From contig CM068541.1 of the NCBI GenBank assembly GCA_035048495.1, positions 15,197,929-15,261,928 of the forward strand: 64,000 nucleotides of DNA, written 5' to 3'. This DNA comes from Euptelea pleiosperma. Lineage: Eukaryota > Streptophyta > Magnoliopsida > Ranunculales > Eupteleaceae. Below, in pieces: positions 12,639-22,559 of the stretch (position 1 is its first letter; the number at the start of each line of letters is the position of its first letter). A program made the translations under genes and the position numbers. Below the pieces are notes generated by a model, which was not told the DNA's origin, searched no databases, and saw only the letters and a list, made by a program, of their open reading frames with translations.

Positions 12639-12900
12639 ACATGTTTTCTGTGGTCACTATGGCACATTTCTTGAGGTTGTCGTAACATGTTTCTTGAGGA
12701 CTGATATGACACATTTTCTAAGGTCGCCATGATGCATTTTCCGAGGTCGTCATGAGTAAATTGTAGGTATCAATTTCTCTTTCGGGCTTTCTAGAGCAAA
12801 TCGTAGGTGTTCAGATTTCTTTCTCGAACTCTCCAGGAAAAATTGTAGGTGTTCAGATTTATATTTTGGGCTCTGTTGAGTATATCGCAGGTATCTTAGG
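12639..12900 (+). repeat. Two adjacent tandem repeats in the copia leader
   Basis: At 12639-12755 a unit of about 24 bp, built on 'cacattttctaaggtcgcc', is repeated about five times. At 12755-12900 a different unit of about 42 bp, containing 'attgtaggtgttcagattt', is repeated three and a half times. Both lie between the primer-binding site and the gag start, so they would form part of the element's RNA leader. Confidence 0.7.
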
Positions 12901-13930
12901 AGAATCCTAGGCTTTCCGGATTCGGTTTTTGTGACCTTGTGGTTGGTGATGGAATTTGAACTTTGTCTTGTCTTCTTCTGAGATACTTATGTCTCAGGTG
13001 ACTTCCATTAAACTCAATGTGAGTAATTATGTATCTTGGTCTAACTTTGTACAAGTTTTCTTCATAGCTAATAGGAAACTCATTTATATGACTATAGAAC
13101 AGTCTTCATAGGAGGCTAGTAACTTTGAAGAATTGGACTCGAGAAAATACTTAGATCATGACCTGGTTGGGGAATGATATGGATCCACAAATAAGTAATG
13201 GATCCTAATGTGAATCTTGTTGTTGATTAGGGATGATTGTTTGATAATCCTGGAAGGTATCAGAGACTGCTTGGCAAACTTAATTATCTCACGTCACTGG
13301 GCTAGATATTTTCTTTCGCTGTTAGTGTGGTTAATTTATGCAAGAGCCTCAGATTCCACATCAGGAGGCTGTGATTTGTGTTTTGAGATATCTCAGGGGA
13401 GCTTTTGGCTATGGTTTTGTTAAACTAGACGTATGGTCATGTAAGTGTTGAGGGCAATGCAGATGCTAATTAGGTTGACTTATCATCTGATAGGCGATCT
13501 ATAAGAGGATATCACACATTCCTTGGTAGGAACCTTGTGTCGTTGCAGAGTAAAAAGTAGGTTGTGTGGCTCGGTTTGGCATGGAAGCTGAGTATTGGGC
13601 TATGACTCACACTACTTGTGAGTTGACATGGTTGAGGAACCTTCTCTAAGAGATATGATTTGTGGTTGATCTCTCTATTCATCTGTTTTGTGATAATCAA
13701 GCGGCTGTCCATATTGCTTGTAATCTTGTTTTTCATGAGAGGACTAAGCACACTGAAGTCGATTGCCACTCCATCAGAGAGAGTTGAAAACGGTGACATT
13801 TGTACTTTGTATGTGAAGTCAGAACATCAGTTAGCCGATGTATTTACCAAGGCATTGAGTCGCATGAGAAGTGATTTCGTATATTCCAAGTTGGGTATAT
13901 ATGATATATACATTTCAGCTTGTGGGGGAG

Positions 13931-14108
13931 TACTAATGCAGTGCAAGGGTATTTCTGTTCTTTTACCTTTATTGCAACATTAATATATATATATAATAGT
14001 TGTGTGGGTCGACTAGTGTAAGTTCAAGACATTAGCTTGACTTCCTCTTCTCTCTCTCTCTATTCTTCTCCTTTCTCTACCCATCTCATAACCCTAATTT
14101 ACTTTACA
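13931..14108 (+). repeat. 3' LTR of the copia element
   Basis: It begins right after the polypurine tract (13921-13930) and matches the left LTR. It carries a short (TA)n insertion near 13985 and an expanded TC run near 14050 that the left copy lacks. These differences show that the insertion is not recent. Confidence 0.7.
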
Positions 14109-15247
14109 AGAAGAGAAACCTCTACCAAGCCTATCGAATTCAAGGTGTTAACTAAAGTAGGAAGAATTATCACTTTCTCTCCTAAGCCTCACAATGGAAG
14201 GAGCATAGGTGCAAAGTCCAAAGGAGGAATGTAAATAGGTGACACCTCACCTTATCTTCCAATCTATTTGGATAGCAACTTCCCTCCTCTCCTTTTCTTC
14301 TTTTCACTTTCTAGTGTTAGGCCTTACCTTAGGAAGCCCTTACTTCTATAAATATTGCTAGTCTCCTTAATCCAGTCGTGGTGCTGAGGATAAGTAGTGG
14401 GAACAACGTATTGGTCAACAGATTGATGGCTGGTTTGCTTTGTGAAAGAAAATGAAAAAAGAGTAAACGGGAAAAAGCAAGAAAATTGGGAGATGGGTGG
14501 GGAGGAGGATCTGACCCCTTGGTGAGGTATAGAGGGTGTGTTCTGTGAAGAAGAATAAACAATACAAGCTTCTGGGAAGATGAGTGATATGAAGATGGGC
14601 TTATTTCTTCTATGGTGGTGTAACAAATCCTAGCAGTAACCATATTTCTGTTTACACATAGTAAACACTAAACAGATAAAATGACCTGTAAGCCTTGTGT
14701 GAATTTTTGGAACATTTTGGTGTTTAAAATATAAGTGTTACTATTTTGTTATTTGTTTGTTGATCTCTTAGTTGGATTGACATTGTGTAATTGCTTTCGA
14801 ACAATAAGGATGCTGGTATTTTTTATGTAGAAGGATCAAATCTCTCTCACTTGTTAAACATCTGTTTATTGCTATATTACAAGTTCCACAAACTTCGTGT
14901 TATGTCTTGGTGTGACCCAGTATTATTTTTACACTAAAAGAGTGCATTTCTATATTGAGGAAGAATATGGAGTCTGAATTGATCTAAATTGACACTGGTT
15001 TCTTGTTTGCACATCAAATAATTGAAATATGTGGGATGATGAGTCTTCGCTTATCTTCATGATATTCTCAGGTATGTTTGACGCTGGTATTTCTTCACTT
15101 CCAGGTGAAATCTCTTGTGCTCTGCCAAACTTGCTGTTCTTCCATTATGTCCTAGCAACCTAAACTCTGTGAGGTACGCGGCATTTTCCATTTATTTCAA
15201 TTGCTCTAATTAACTAATTCTGTTTTTATTATTTAGGTACTCTTAGT
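14109..15247. other. Intergenic DNA without a supported gene
   Basis: The short frames on both strands are low complexity. A pyrimidine-rich block lies at 14250-14320. No domain, RNA gene or clear repeat ends. Confidence 0.5.
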
Positions 15248-15443
15248 CATGTTCTAAAAAAACTGTTATAAAGGCCGTAAAGCCTCTATACTGTTACTGT
15301 TAAAAAAACTGTTATAAAGGCAGTGTTATAACGGTAACGCCTCTATACTGTTACTGTTATTTACTGTTAAGCGCCAGTGTATGGTAAAATAAGGGTAATG
15401 GTCGTGTACAGTTAAGCCAGTATAACAGTCCTTCTGTACCATG
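15248..15443. mobile_element. hAT-like MITE rich in GTTATAAC words
   Basis: The left end is CATGTTCTAAAA and the right end, reverse complemented, is CATGGTACAGAAGG. It is flanked by CTCTTAGT (15240-15247) and CTCTTATT (15444-15451), a 7/8 match. The interior repeats 'ctgttataaaggc' and 'gtaacgcctctatactgtt' in direct and partly inverted order. It has no coding capacity. Confidence 0.65.
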
Positions 15444-15562
15444 CTCTTATTTTCACATCTTTTTGTGTAAAAGAAACAGAATCTGGTTCTGCCTTCTAGG
15501 CATTACTTTTAATTTAATTGATTGACTCGATCAAGTAATTGAGAAGCATAGTCTGTTTTCAG

Positions 15563-15729
15563 GTTGGGATTTCTTGAAAGTCACCGTACTTGCCGAAAAT
15601 CCCTCAATCTGGAGCCTGGGAGGTTCCATTGTTATGCCTGCCCAGCAAGATCAAACAAGGGTTGAAGGAAGCCTTAGTGTCTACTTAAATTCAAGAGAGA
15701 AATCTGGGGCTCAGGTTTTCACTGTTTGA
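15563..15729 (+). CDS. Possible orphan coding exon, family unknown
   Basis: After a good 3' splice site (CTGTTTTCAG), the frame starting with the second base reads about 55 codons without a stop to TGA at 15727. A donor-like CAG|GTTTTC lies at 15714/15715. The peptide ('FLKVTVLAENPSIW', 'LGGSIVMPAQQDQTRVEGSL', 'VYLNSREKSGAQV') has balanced composition, unlike the Phe/Ser-rich chance frames around it. I do not recognise the family. No adjoining exon is evident. The upstream stretch 15070-15175 has coding-like sequence but contains a stop. It could be a relic of a duplicated or captured gene. Confidence 0.3.
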
Positions 15730-16760
15730 GTTTACTTGGTCCCCATTGTATGCGTGCCCATCACTTAGAATGACAAGCGCATGCGTGGGCTTATGAATTT
15801 GATTGTAAATTGCACGCTTCTTGTGCGTGTGTTTTGGTTGGTTTTCAAATCAAATTTCTCCTGTAAAAATCTCTTAAGAGATGTATATGCACGAAGTAAT
15901 TCTTTCTTAAAGCATTATGTGGTCAGAAGGGGATGAAAGTGGGTTTGCAATTAGCAGAAATTAGTATTTTATCCCCCTGGTTCAACTAGTACAAAGAACC
16001 ACGAGGTTCAAAAAATGTTTTCAAATCAAATATGACCCGTTTTAACAATCAGATCCCAAAGGATCCATATCCATTAGATCCAATAAGGTTAGTATAACCC
16101 TTTTCCTGCCATGCCTTAATCAATCATTTCCAGAAAAAAACACGGACATGGGGTGGCATTAGCAAAAGGAGTTAGAAATAGTCTGGATGCTCCATTTACC
16201 CATATTTTATCCTTTTTAAAAGCAAATCCTAGAAGTTTCACATCTGTGAAAAATTCCTATATGTTGGTTGGCTATCTGATGCTCCATTTACCAAGCTTGG
16301 TTTACTATATGTTGAAACGGATCCCTGATTTTTCCGTTTCAAAGGTTTGATACATTCTTCCCTCGAAATTACACGTGGCAGTCTTCAGGTTTACTAACTA
16401 TGAATGTTTGGCCTACCCCTTTACTGACTTGAACACAAAATCAGCTCGATTAGTGATTTCTAGCCCTTAGGTTGAAGCATTTTTTTTAATCATGGGTATG
16501 ATGAACAGATCCATGAATGGGTTAAAAGCCCATTATGACATGCTCAAATCCAACGTTTATAAAGCTCCAATCAGGCTGATTTTTGGAGATCAGTGGGTCC
16601 AAAAGAGTGTACAACAAGGATTTTTTTTCCAAGTTTTAAATACTCTCATTTTCAACTTTTTTTCCTAGTTTTAAATAATCTCATTTTCAACTTTGTGGTG
16701 GGATTTACTTGTGATTTCAACAATAATGATTTAAAGAAAAACCCCATACCGAGCCACTAA
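15730..16760. other. Intergenic DNA with one GGTCAGTGG-family fragment
   Basis: No gene is supported. At about 16530-16620 the phrases 'tccaacgtttataaagctccaatcaggctgattttt' and 'cagtgggtcc' identify a fragment of the dispersed repeat family described at 40.7 kb. Confidence 0.5.
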
Positions 16761-16763
16761 ATA

Positions 16764-16981
16764 TCATGGTTTGCCTTTGAGTGCGAATTATAGGAGCAAG
16801 GCTATTTGGAAGCCTATGACGGAGCGAATGAAAAATTGTTTTTTTAACAATTTTTTCAGAAAAATAATGGTTGATATTTTCATTACAACGGTCGTTATGA
16901 AGTTATTTCTGAGCGTTAAAATGGTGCACAACGTAACGAGGGAGGTCCGAATCCGTTATAACGCCCGTTTCTTAAACCATG
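16764..16981. repeat. CATGGTTT-ended element with GTTATAACG words
   Basis: The left end CATGGTTTGCC and right end TTAAACCATG are inverted. The interior contains 'acaacggtcgttatgaag' and 'ccgttataacgcccg'. It appears to belong to the same group as the elements at 15248, 20124 and 51263, but no clean target duplication is visible. Confidence 0.5.
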
Positions 16982-17435
16982 AATTTAATCTTAAAAAATT
17001 AATGCCTATTGGAGTCTCTTGACATAAGCCCACCTCAGCTGCCACATGATTGCACGCCACGTATGCCCATGTTTAGGCTTTAATTAAAAAAAGTTAAAAG
17101 TAACCATGGGTATATGTGGCATGTGATCATTGGCGCATGATCACTACTTCAAAAATTTTCTCAAAGAAAACATCTCAGAAGAGTTTTGAGGAATGCCAGC
17201 ACATGCTATCTCACAATACCTTTGCTGATCTGCACCCATTGATAGTGGTGGCGCCACCCATCTTCAGCAACCCCAACCTCACCACCGGCCTGTACCACAG
17301 CGACCTTGCTTTTGCCGCTCTCACAGGTGCCGCAACAGCATTGGTCTTGCCTTCTATCATTGGTGAAGAACAATTGAAGGGTCGGTGTTGGCTAGGGTGT
17401 GAAGAAAAATTTGGGTAGTTTCCCATGGCATTTCG

Positions 17436-17730
17436 GTGAGGGTTGAAACCAAAATTTCGTGTGAAATTTTGTAAATTTTGAAATTGAGTTTAGTAATGAA
17501 AAATTTGAAACCAAAATTTCACCAAAAGTTCGAAATTTCACAAAAAACAGAAATTTCACAAAATTTTAAGAACCGAAATTTCACGAAATTTCAAATTTCA
17601 AAAAATATCCAAAATTTCGGTAGAAATTATAGAATTTCTAATTTTTCAACCAAAATTTTTGAAATTTCTAAAATTCCAGTTTTTATGGATTTCAGTTTCG
17701 GTGTAGCCCGAAACCGAAATTTAAAACCCT
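17436..17730. repeat. GAAATTTC-word element
   Basis: The self-complementary word GAAATTTC and near variants (AAATTTC, GAAATTT) occur more than fifteen times in under 300 bp. The ends 'agggttgaaacc' and 'aaatttaaaaccct' are inverted. No coding potential. Target duplication not found. Confidence 0.55.
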
Positions 17731-18553
17731 ATATCCCAGGTCCAGGGTTAGTTATTTCAGTTCCGGACCTGAAAAGACCCAAAAATTTTAAGAACCGGAA
17801 CCGAAGTATATTATAAAATTGGGTTATGGGTATACTAATAAGCATACCGAGCTAGAACCGAACCAAAAATTGTAACTGATAGGACCCAAAACCAATATAA
17901 TTTAGGGTAATTTGGTATTACCCCCTAGTAGGCAAAAGTAATTTGCACTACCCCCTTGCACTTTAGAATTGTTGTATTACCCCCTTTGACTAAGTCCAGC
18001 CGTGATTAACACATGGTCCAATCGACGTGCCCTTCACTGTACAGTCAAATGGACTCAATTACCCTTAAATATACCCTTGAACCTTCAACCTTCGTTTTTT
18101 TCACTCCTGCTGCAAGTAATCTCTGTTTCGAAGCTAAAACCATCAAAACCTTTAAACTCAAGGGACAAAACCGCTAGGCAGCTACAAAGGTTTCAGTTTA
18201 CATCTCTGTTACAAGAGCAAGAGAAAAGAGAAGAAATGTTTTGATGATCATCATCACTTGGGCTGCCTAATGACCCTAATCCGAGTATCAACATTCGAAG
18301 ACCATGGAGAAGGTCATGGGCTGTTGGAAAAAATGCCCAATGGTCGATAAAATGCCCCAGTGACAATAGTCTTCAGTTTTCGCCGGCTACCGTCCAACAT
18401 AGGCACTGCCAAGAACTCGAACAAGACCTGCCTCTGTAAATCCAGTGATTGCTTCCATTTTCCCTTTCTAATTACACACTCGAAGAAGCTTTGCTATGTC
18501 AGTTGGTAGAGCACCACGAGAGGGATTTGGTTGCCAAGAAGAATAAAGACTTA

Positions 18554-18889
18554 GGGTCTGTTTGGTACGTGAGAAAAAGAGTTCCGACGGCGAATATTAT
18601 CTTGGCTAAATATTTGCTCATATCAATATTTAACAATGTTTGGTACGTGTATGAGCTAGCTCACTTCAGCTTACTTCATTTTCTTTCAATTTGAGTGGGT
18701 CCCACATATCAAAGTAAGTCAAAAATAGGTTGGACGAGTGTGGGAACCACATATTATGTCAAAGGATAAAAAAAATTCATTTTTATCTTTTTTATATATT
18801 AAAAAATTAATTTTTATTGAAAATAGTGATTTTCCGACGAGAAAATAAAATTTTCTCACCAAGGCATAATTGGCGTAAAAATATTTTCA

Positions 18890-18924
<35 letters not shown>

Positions 18925-18996
18925 GGGGGGGGGCAAATATGTGGGCCCGGCTAAAATATTTTATTTGCCCGCCGTGGTGCGTTACCAAACAGGCCC
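18554..18996. mobile_element. Tourist/Harbinger-like MITE, TSD TTA
   Basis: The left end is GGGTCTGTTTGGTACG and the right end, reverse complemented, is GGGCCTGTTTGGTAACG. It is flanked by TTA on both sides (18551-18553, 18997-18999). The 443-bp element lies inside the 1.9-kb inverted-repeat element and contains a second internal 'tgtttggtacgtg' at about 18638 and a poly-G tract. Confidence 0.8.
18891..18933. repeat. 43-bp poly-G tract
   Basis: Thirty-three G, one A and nine G in a row on the plus strand. Such a run can form G-quadruplexes and is error-prone in sequencing, so the true length is uncertain. Confidence 0.9.
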
Positions 18997-19453
18997 TTAA
19001 TACACCGTCCGAACTGGCTTGTTTCTCATTTTTTCCAAGTTTTTCTCGGTTTTTACTTACAATGTCAACGCCATTAGAGCCGCAATAGCATCAACCGCCA
19101 CCCCTGGCTGTACCGCATTAGCATACACCACTCACTTGGGCCATGGATTTTCAGCCCTGTCATTGCCATTCTTGCCGCGATTACCATCTTAAGCTTCATG
19201 GCTGGGATCGATATCTCTGCTCCGAAAGGAGAATCATGGGCTATATGCCCAATACGATTTCAAAGGTTGGGTAGAGAGGAAAACCTACCTGCAACTATGG
19301 AATCTTGGTATCGTAAAGATACCAAATATACCTGTTTGCAATCGTCGGTGGTGGGTTTTGGGGAGGGGGGTTTGAAGAAAGGGTTACTAAGGGCACCCTA
19401 GTCTGTTTACTTTAGAGTTAGGTTGGACCGTGAGTCATCGACAGCTGGACTTA

Positions 19454-19733
19454 GGGGGCATTTGGGAATGAGAAGTAAAAGCACTTCTACTTGTAGTAGA
19501 AGTTATAAGTTGATTTTTTACCTCCAAAAGTCGTAGAAATTCAAATGTCGAGAGGGATTCTAATTTTGAGAAGTTATTTCTCTTAGAAGTCAAAAGCTAA
19601 AAATTTAGCTTCAGTTTTAAGTTAATTTTTAACTTTTCAAAAGTTAAAATATAAAACACATCCAACTAACTTTTTAACTTTTTGACTTATAAAAGTCAAT
19701 AAATTACTTATTTTTGTGTTGTCAAACGCCCCC
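19454..19733. mobile_element. Tourist-like MITE, TSD TTA, inside another element's arm
   Basis: The left end is GGGGGCATTTGGGAATG and the right end, reverse complemented, is GGGGGCGTTTGACAACA. TTA flanks both sides (19451-19453, 19734-19736). Removing it rejoins 'agctggacttagtcaaggg', which matches the left arm of the enclosing 1.9-kb element in inverted form. Confidence 0.8.
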
Positions 19734-19999
19734 TTAGTCAAGGGACGGCAACTCCAAAGTGCAAGGGGCAGTGCAAATTTCTTTTGCATACCAGGGGGTA
19801 ACACTAAATTACCCCATAATTTATGTATAACAATTAATTAATTACTTTAATTTTTACATTTTTTATACATAAAAATACACAATATTTGATGGGAGATTCG
19901 GATATTTATTGGTTCCGATTAATAGTTTTGGTACTCAAACTGAACCGATCTGTTGACACCTCTAAGGTAGGGGACTCGAGCCTTGAAAGGGGGGTTGGT

Positions 20000-20110
20000 T
20001 CCAAGCCCATTCTGAAAAAGTGATCAAATCCAATGGCTATAAATCACCAATCACACTGATTTTGGCATGTAAGTCCACTAAAGTGTGGGCCAAAGCCGCC
20101 AAACAGTGCC
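20000..20110 (+). repeat. GGTCAGTGG-family fragment
   Basis: Contains the family phrases 'caaatccaatggctataaatcaccaatcacactgatttt' and 'gtaagtccacta'. A diverged partial copy next to the hAT-like element at 20124. Confidence 0.5.
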
Positions 20111-20123
20111 CGAAAGAGTGTAC

Positions 20124-20442
20124 CAAGGTTTAAAGGAGGCCGTTTTAACGGTTAAATAGACGGGGGCGTTACCGTTTAAACCGGATTGGAACGGCCAGGG
20201 GCAAAAATGGGAAAAATATATGAAAAAACGGAATGTAACGGAAAAAAACCGAAAAAATGGCGCTGAAATTCAAATTCTAAAATTTGAAATAAAAAATGAA
20301 ATTTAATGGCCGTTAAAACAAAAACGGCCGTTAAATTCAAAAACGTTAAAATATGTTTAAACGGTTTTAACGAAAACGGGCTTGGGGCGTTACCGTTTAA
20401 ACGGCCGTCAAAACCGTTTAAACGGTCGTTTTTAAAACCGTG
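20124..20442. mobile_element. hAT-like MITE filled with CGTTTAAACG words, TSD GAGTGTAC
   Basis: The left end is CAAGGTTTAAAGG and the right end, reverse complemented, is CACGGTTTTAAAAACG. The flanking repeat GAGTGTAC is perfect (20116-20123, 20443-20450). Inside, the self-complementary words CGTTTAAACG, AACGGCCGTT and GCGTTACCG recur on both strands. It lies about 450 bp upstream of the GTE leader exon, so it sits in that gene's promoter region. Confidence 0.8.
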
Positions 20443-20629
20443 GAGTGTACTACGTAACAACCTAACCCCTAATTAAGGAGAGGCGTTACGAAAATATTGG
20501 ATTACGTGTCCCCTTCTGGCCACTATGCAAACCGTTTGCATACTAGCTTTTTCCGATTTTTTTGGCCTGAAGCACGTGAGATAGCGCGCTCACTGGAGTA
20601 AAACTTGCCTGACCGGTCAGGGATCCCTG

Positions 20630-20765
20630 ACTATCCATAATATGAACCACGTGGTACACTCTTAGAGGACGCTGACCATACGATATTTGGCCAATCCCAC
20701 GTGGTACACTCTAAGAAATTGCCACGTGGCTAATATATTGGTAGTCAGGTAGCTACTGACCACCG
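20630..20765 (-). promoter_or_regulatory. Three G-box motifs in a repeat fragment upstream of the GTE gene
   Basis: CCACGTGG occurs near 20648 and 20698, and the full palindrome GCCACGTGGC at 20721-20730. CACGTG is the plant G-box bound by bZIP and bHLH factors. All three lie in a minus-strand fragment of the dispersed repeat family ('gtggtacactct' reads as 'agagtgtaccac'). The motifs are therefore TE-derived. Whether they regulate the gene 150-250 bp downstream is inference. Confidence 0.5.
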
Positions 20766-20889
20766 AAGATTTACTCGCCTCACTGGCATTCCTAAAAAAC
20801 AACGCGTCGTCAGATATTAAAAAAAGAAAAAAAGAAAAAAAAGAAAAAGAAAAAGGGCGTAATTATATTAATGAAAAATAGAAACCTAA

Positions 20890-21090
20890 ATCCAGTAGAA
20901 CACTCTCTCCTCACTGAAACTCATCACACTTGACTTTTTCCTCCCAAAAACCCTAGCGACGAACGAGGAGTGGGTAGTGCTCCCCTCTCTGTTCTGCTCC
21001 GCGGGTCGAGACGGCTTCGACGTTGTTACGAGACGAGTGACTGGAGATTTGATCAAAGCTGTCTTCACCACACCAAATCGACTGATACGT
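20890..21090 (+). other. Probable non-coding first exon of the GTE gene
   Basis: A CT-rich leader with a telo-box (AAACCCTAG near 20950), typical of plant housekeeping and chromatin genes, ends at a consensus donor GATACGT|GTAAGT (intron from 21091). Further AAACCCTAAACC motifs follow in the start of the intron. The leader lacks a long frame, so the ATG is in the next exon. The transcription start is not determined. Joining this leader to the exon at 23.7 kb is inference from position and splice signals. Confidence 0.5.
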
Positions 21091-21534
21091 GTAAGTTCTT
21101 CCTCAAAACCCTAAACCCGAAATTTGTCAATCCTCTCTGTTCTTCTCACTCAAAGATGTTCTGAACTCGGATTAGCTGACGGATCAGATGCTGTTTTTTT
21201 TTTTTCTTCCTAAATCCTAAAAACCCTAAACCGATTTCTCTCACACAATCGCAGTTATTGCTTTGTTTCTATTAATTTAGTTTCTGATCAATGTTTTTAT
21301 AGGTTCTTTTTCGTCGGTTTAATTCTTTTTGTGAGTTTGTTGCATTTGTTTGGTTTTCTTGAAATTTATCAATAATTCAGTGGTGATATTCGTTCTTGGA
21401 TTTCAATATTTTTCTAGTTGAAGTTGAATCCTGCGTTGGTAAAACGCCTTGGGTAACTGTGTTGATGCGGCAAGAATTTGTTCAAGACTGAAATTTTGAA
21501 GCTTTCTAGATTGTCACTCCAAAACTCTTTGTTG

Positions 21535-21880
21535 GAGTGGAGCGGTATTTCTTGCCACGGGGAGGGCTGAACGACACTATTGTACTTCTCCCCTACGAAT
21601 TGCCGCCATGCATGTTTTTAATTTTTCCAATAGGTTGGAAAAACTGATCAAAGACTACTTATGGAATGGTAATCACACAAGTATCACCTTGTTGATTGGG
21701 ACATTGCTTGTTTTCCTAAGAGGGCGTTGTTTTGGGATTTTAGACTGATGTATATAGCTCTTTTTAGCAAGTGGTAATGGAGATTTTGGGAAGAAGTGGA
21801 TAATTTGTGTTATAGGGTTGTGATCTCAAAATTTGGGTGTGGGTCTTTTGGGTGGGAAAGTTATAGGTCACAGTCGACCA
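21535..21880 (+). mobile_element. L1 LINE fragment inside GTE intron 1
   Basis: Across frames the plus strand gives pieces of the segment after an L1 reverse transcriptase: 'LPPCMF.FSNRLEKLIKDY', 'LWNGN', 'FSKWWRFWEEVDNLCYRVVI' and 'KFGCGSFGWES'. These correspond to the conserved 'IEKLMRDFLW', 'LLSKWLWRF..E...LW..VI' and 'KYG...GGW' blocks. It is short, frameshifted and inactive. It sits in sense orientation in the intron. Confidence 0.6.
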
Positions 21881-22236
21881 CAAGAGGAAAAGGCTACAGT
21901 AGACCAACTCTAAAATATATCACAAGCCCATCTTGGCATTGTCGAATACATACCATAGTGCTGGAAAAACAAGCACTACACCTCCCTGGAAAAATGATAA
22001 TAAGATGTGTGCAAATTGTAGTTGCGCAAATTGAATGTTGCACAAAATTGGCTTAAGAAGGTTTGGTTGGGAAGGAAATTAAGTTAATACGTGACAACTT
22101 GGGATTTCAAGAGTTTGAGTGACCATGTGAATTACTGAATTCCGTATTATATATGTTAAACATGTATGGAGGCTTGTTGCACCCTACTCCAAAATGTGAC
22201 ACGTGACTCAGTTTTTTTGTTTTCTCCTCTTACCAT

Positions 22237-22465
22237 CAGTTTTTATTTTTTATTTTTTGAAACTGAGGGGATCCAGGCCTCTTAGAGCACCCAACTAGCC
22301 CCCCCTCCACACGCTAGTCACCCCTCCACACATGCCAAGTGTTCTGGGAGAGTTTGTTGTGGACTGAGCCACTTATTGTTACTCTTGTTGGCCACAAGGA
22401 GAGTTGAACTCAGAATCTCTCACTTTCTTGAGTGGAATCCTGGCTCTCAGCACTTTTTTCTCATA
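22237..22465 (-). mobile_element. tRNA-derived SINE-like repeat in intron 1
   Basis: On the minus strand a tRNA-like head carries 'attctgagttcaactctcc' (B-box GAGTTCAACTC) near 22390-22410. The body ends in an A-rich tail, seen as the plus-strand T-rich run at 22237-22260. No target duplication was identified. Family unknown. Confidence 0.5.
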
Positions 22466-22559
22466 CAAATTAGATAAATGTCTTTCAATCATTTGTCCTA
22501 AATTTCTCTTTTTTTCATTGTTCCTGTTATTTATTTATTTTTACTTTTAGTATTTAAAA

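Larger units (their letters stand above)
12166..14108 (+). mobile_element. Internally deleted Ty1-copia element with short LTRs
   Basis: The layout is LTR, primer-binding site, repeat-rich leader, start of Gag ('SIKLNVSNYVSWSNFVQVFF' after ATG 12989), then an abrupt jump to the end of the reverse transcriptase ('FMQEPQIPHQEAVICVLRYL', about 13340-13395) and RNase H ('DRRSTSGYHTFLGRNLVSLQ' near 13490-13550; 'VKSEHQLADVFTKALSR' at 13814-13866). A polypurine tract 'tgtgggggag' and the right LTR follow. Protease, integrase and most of RT are missing, with the junction near 13180-13330. 'QLADVFTKAL' is the hallmark C-terminus of copia RNase H. Stops throughout make it non-coding. It may be a deletion derivative mobilised in trans or simply decayed. 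No matching target duplication was found. Confidence 0.85.
17905..19815. mobile_element. 1.9-kb element with long inverted repeats, TSD ATAATTTA
   Basis: The left end reads GGGTAATTTGGTATTACC and the right end, reverse complemented, reads GGGGTAATTTAGTGTTACC. The similarity extends over roughly 150 bp on each side (including 'tttgcactacccccttgcac' and 'actaagtccagc' on the left), once the MITE inserted in the right arm is removed. The perfect 8-bp repeat ATAATTTA flanks it at 17897-17904 and 19816-19823. No transposase is visible. The interior has only short frames and may include captured DNA. The long arms suggest a MULE-like element, whereas the 8-bp duplication suggests hAT. Confidence 0.75.

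Noticed and set aside
18495..18525. tRNA-like 'gtcagttggtagagcacc' as a tRNA or SINE
   Set aside because: Only an A-box-like stretch is present; no B-box at the right distance and no tail.
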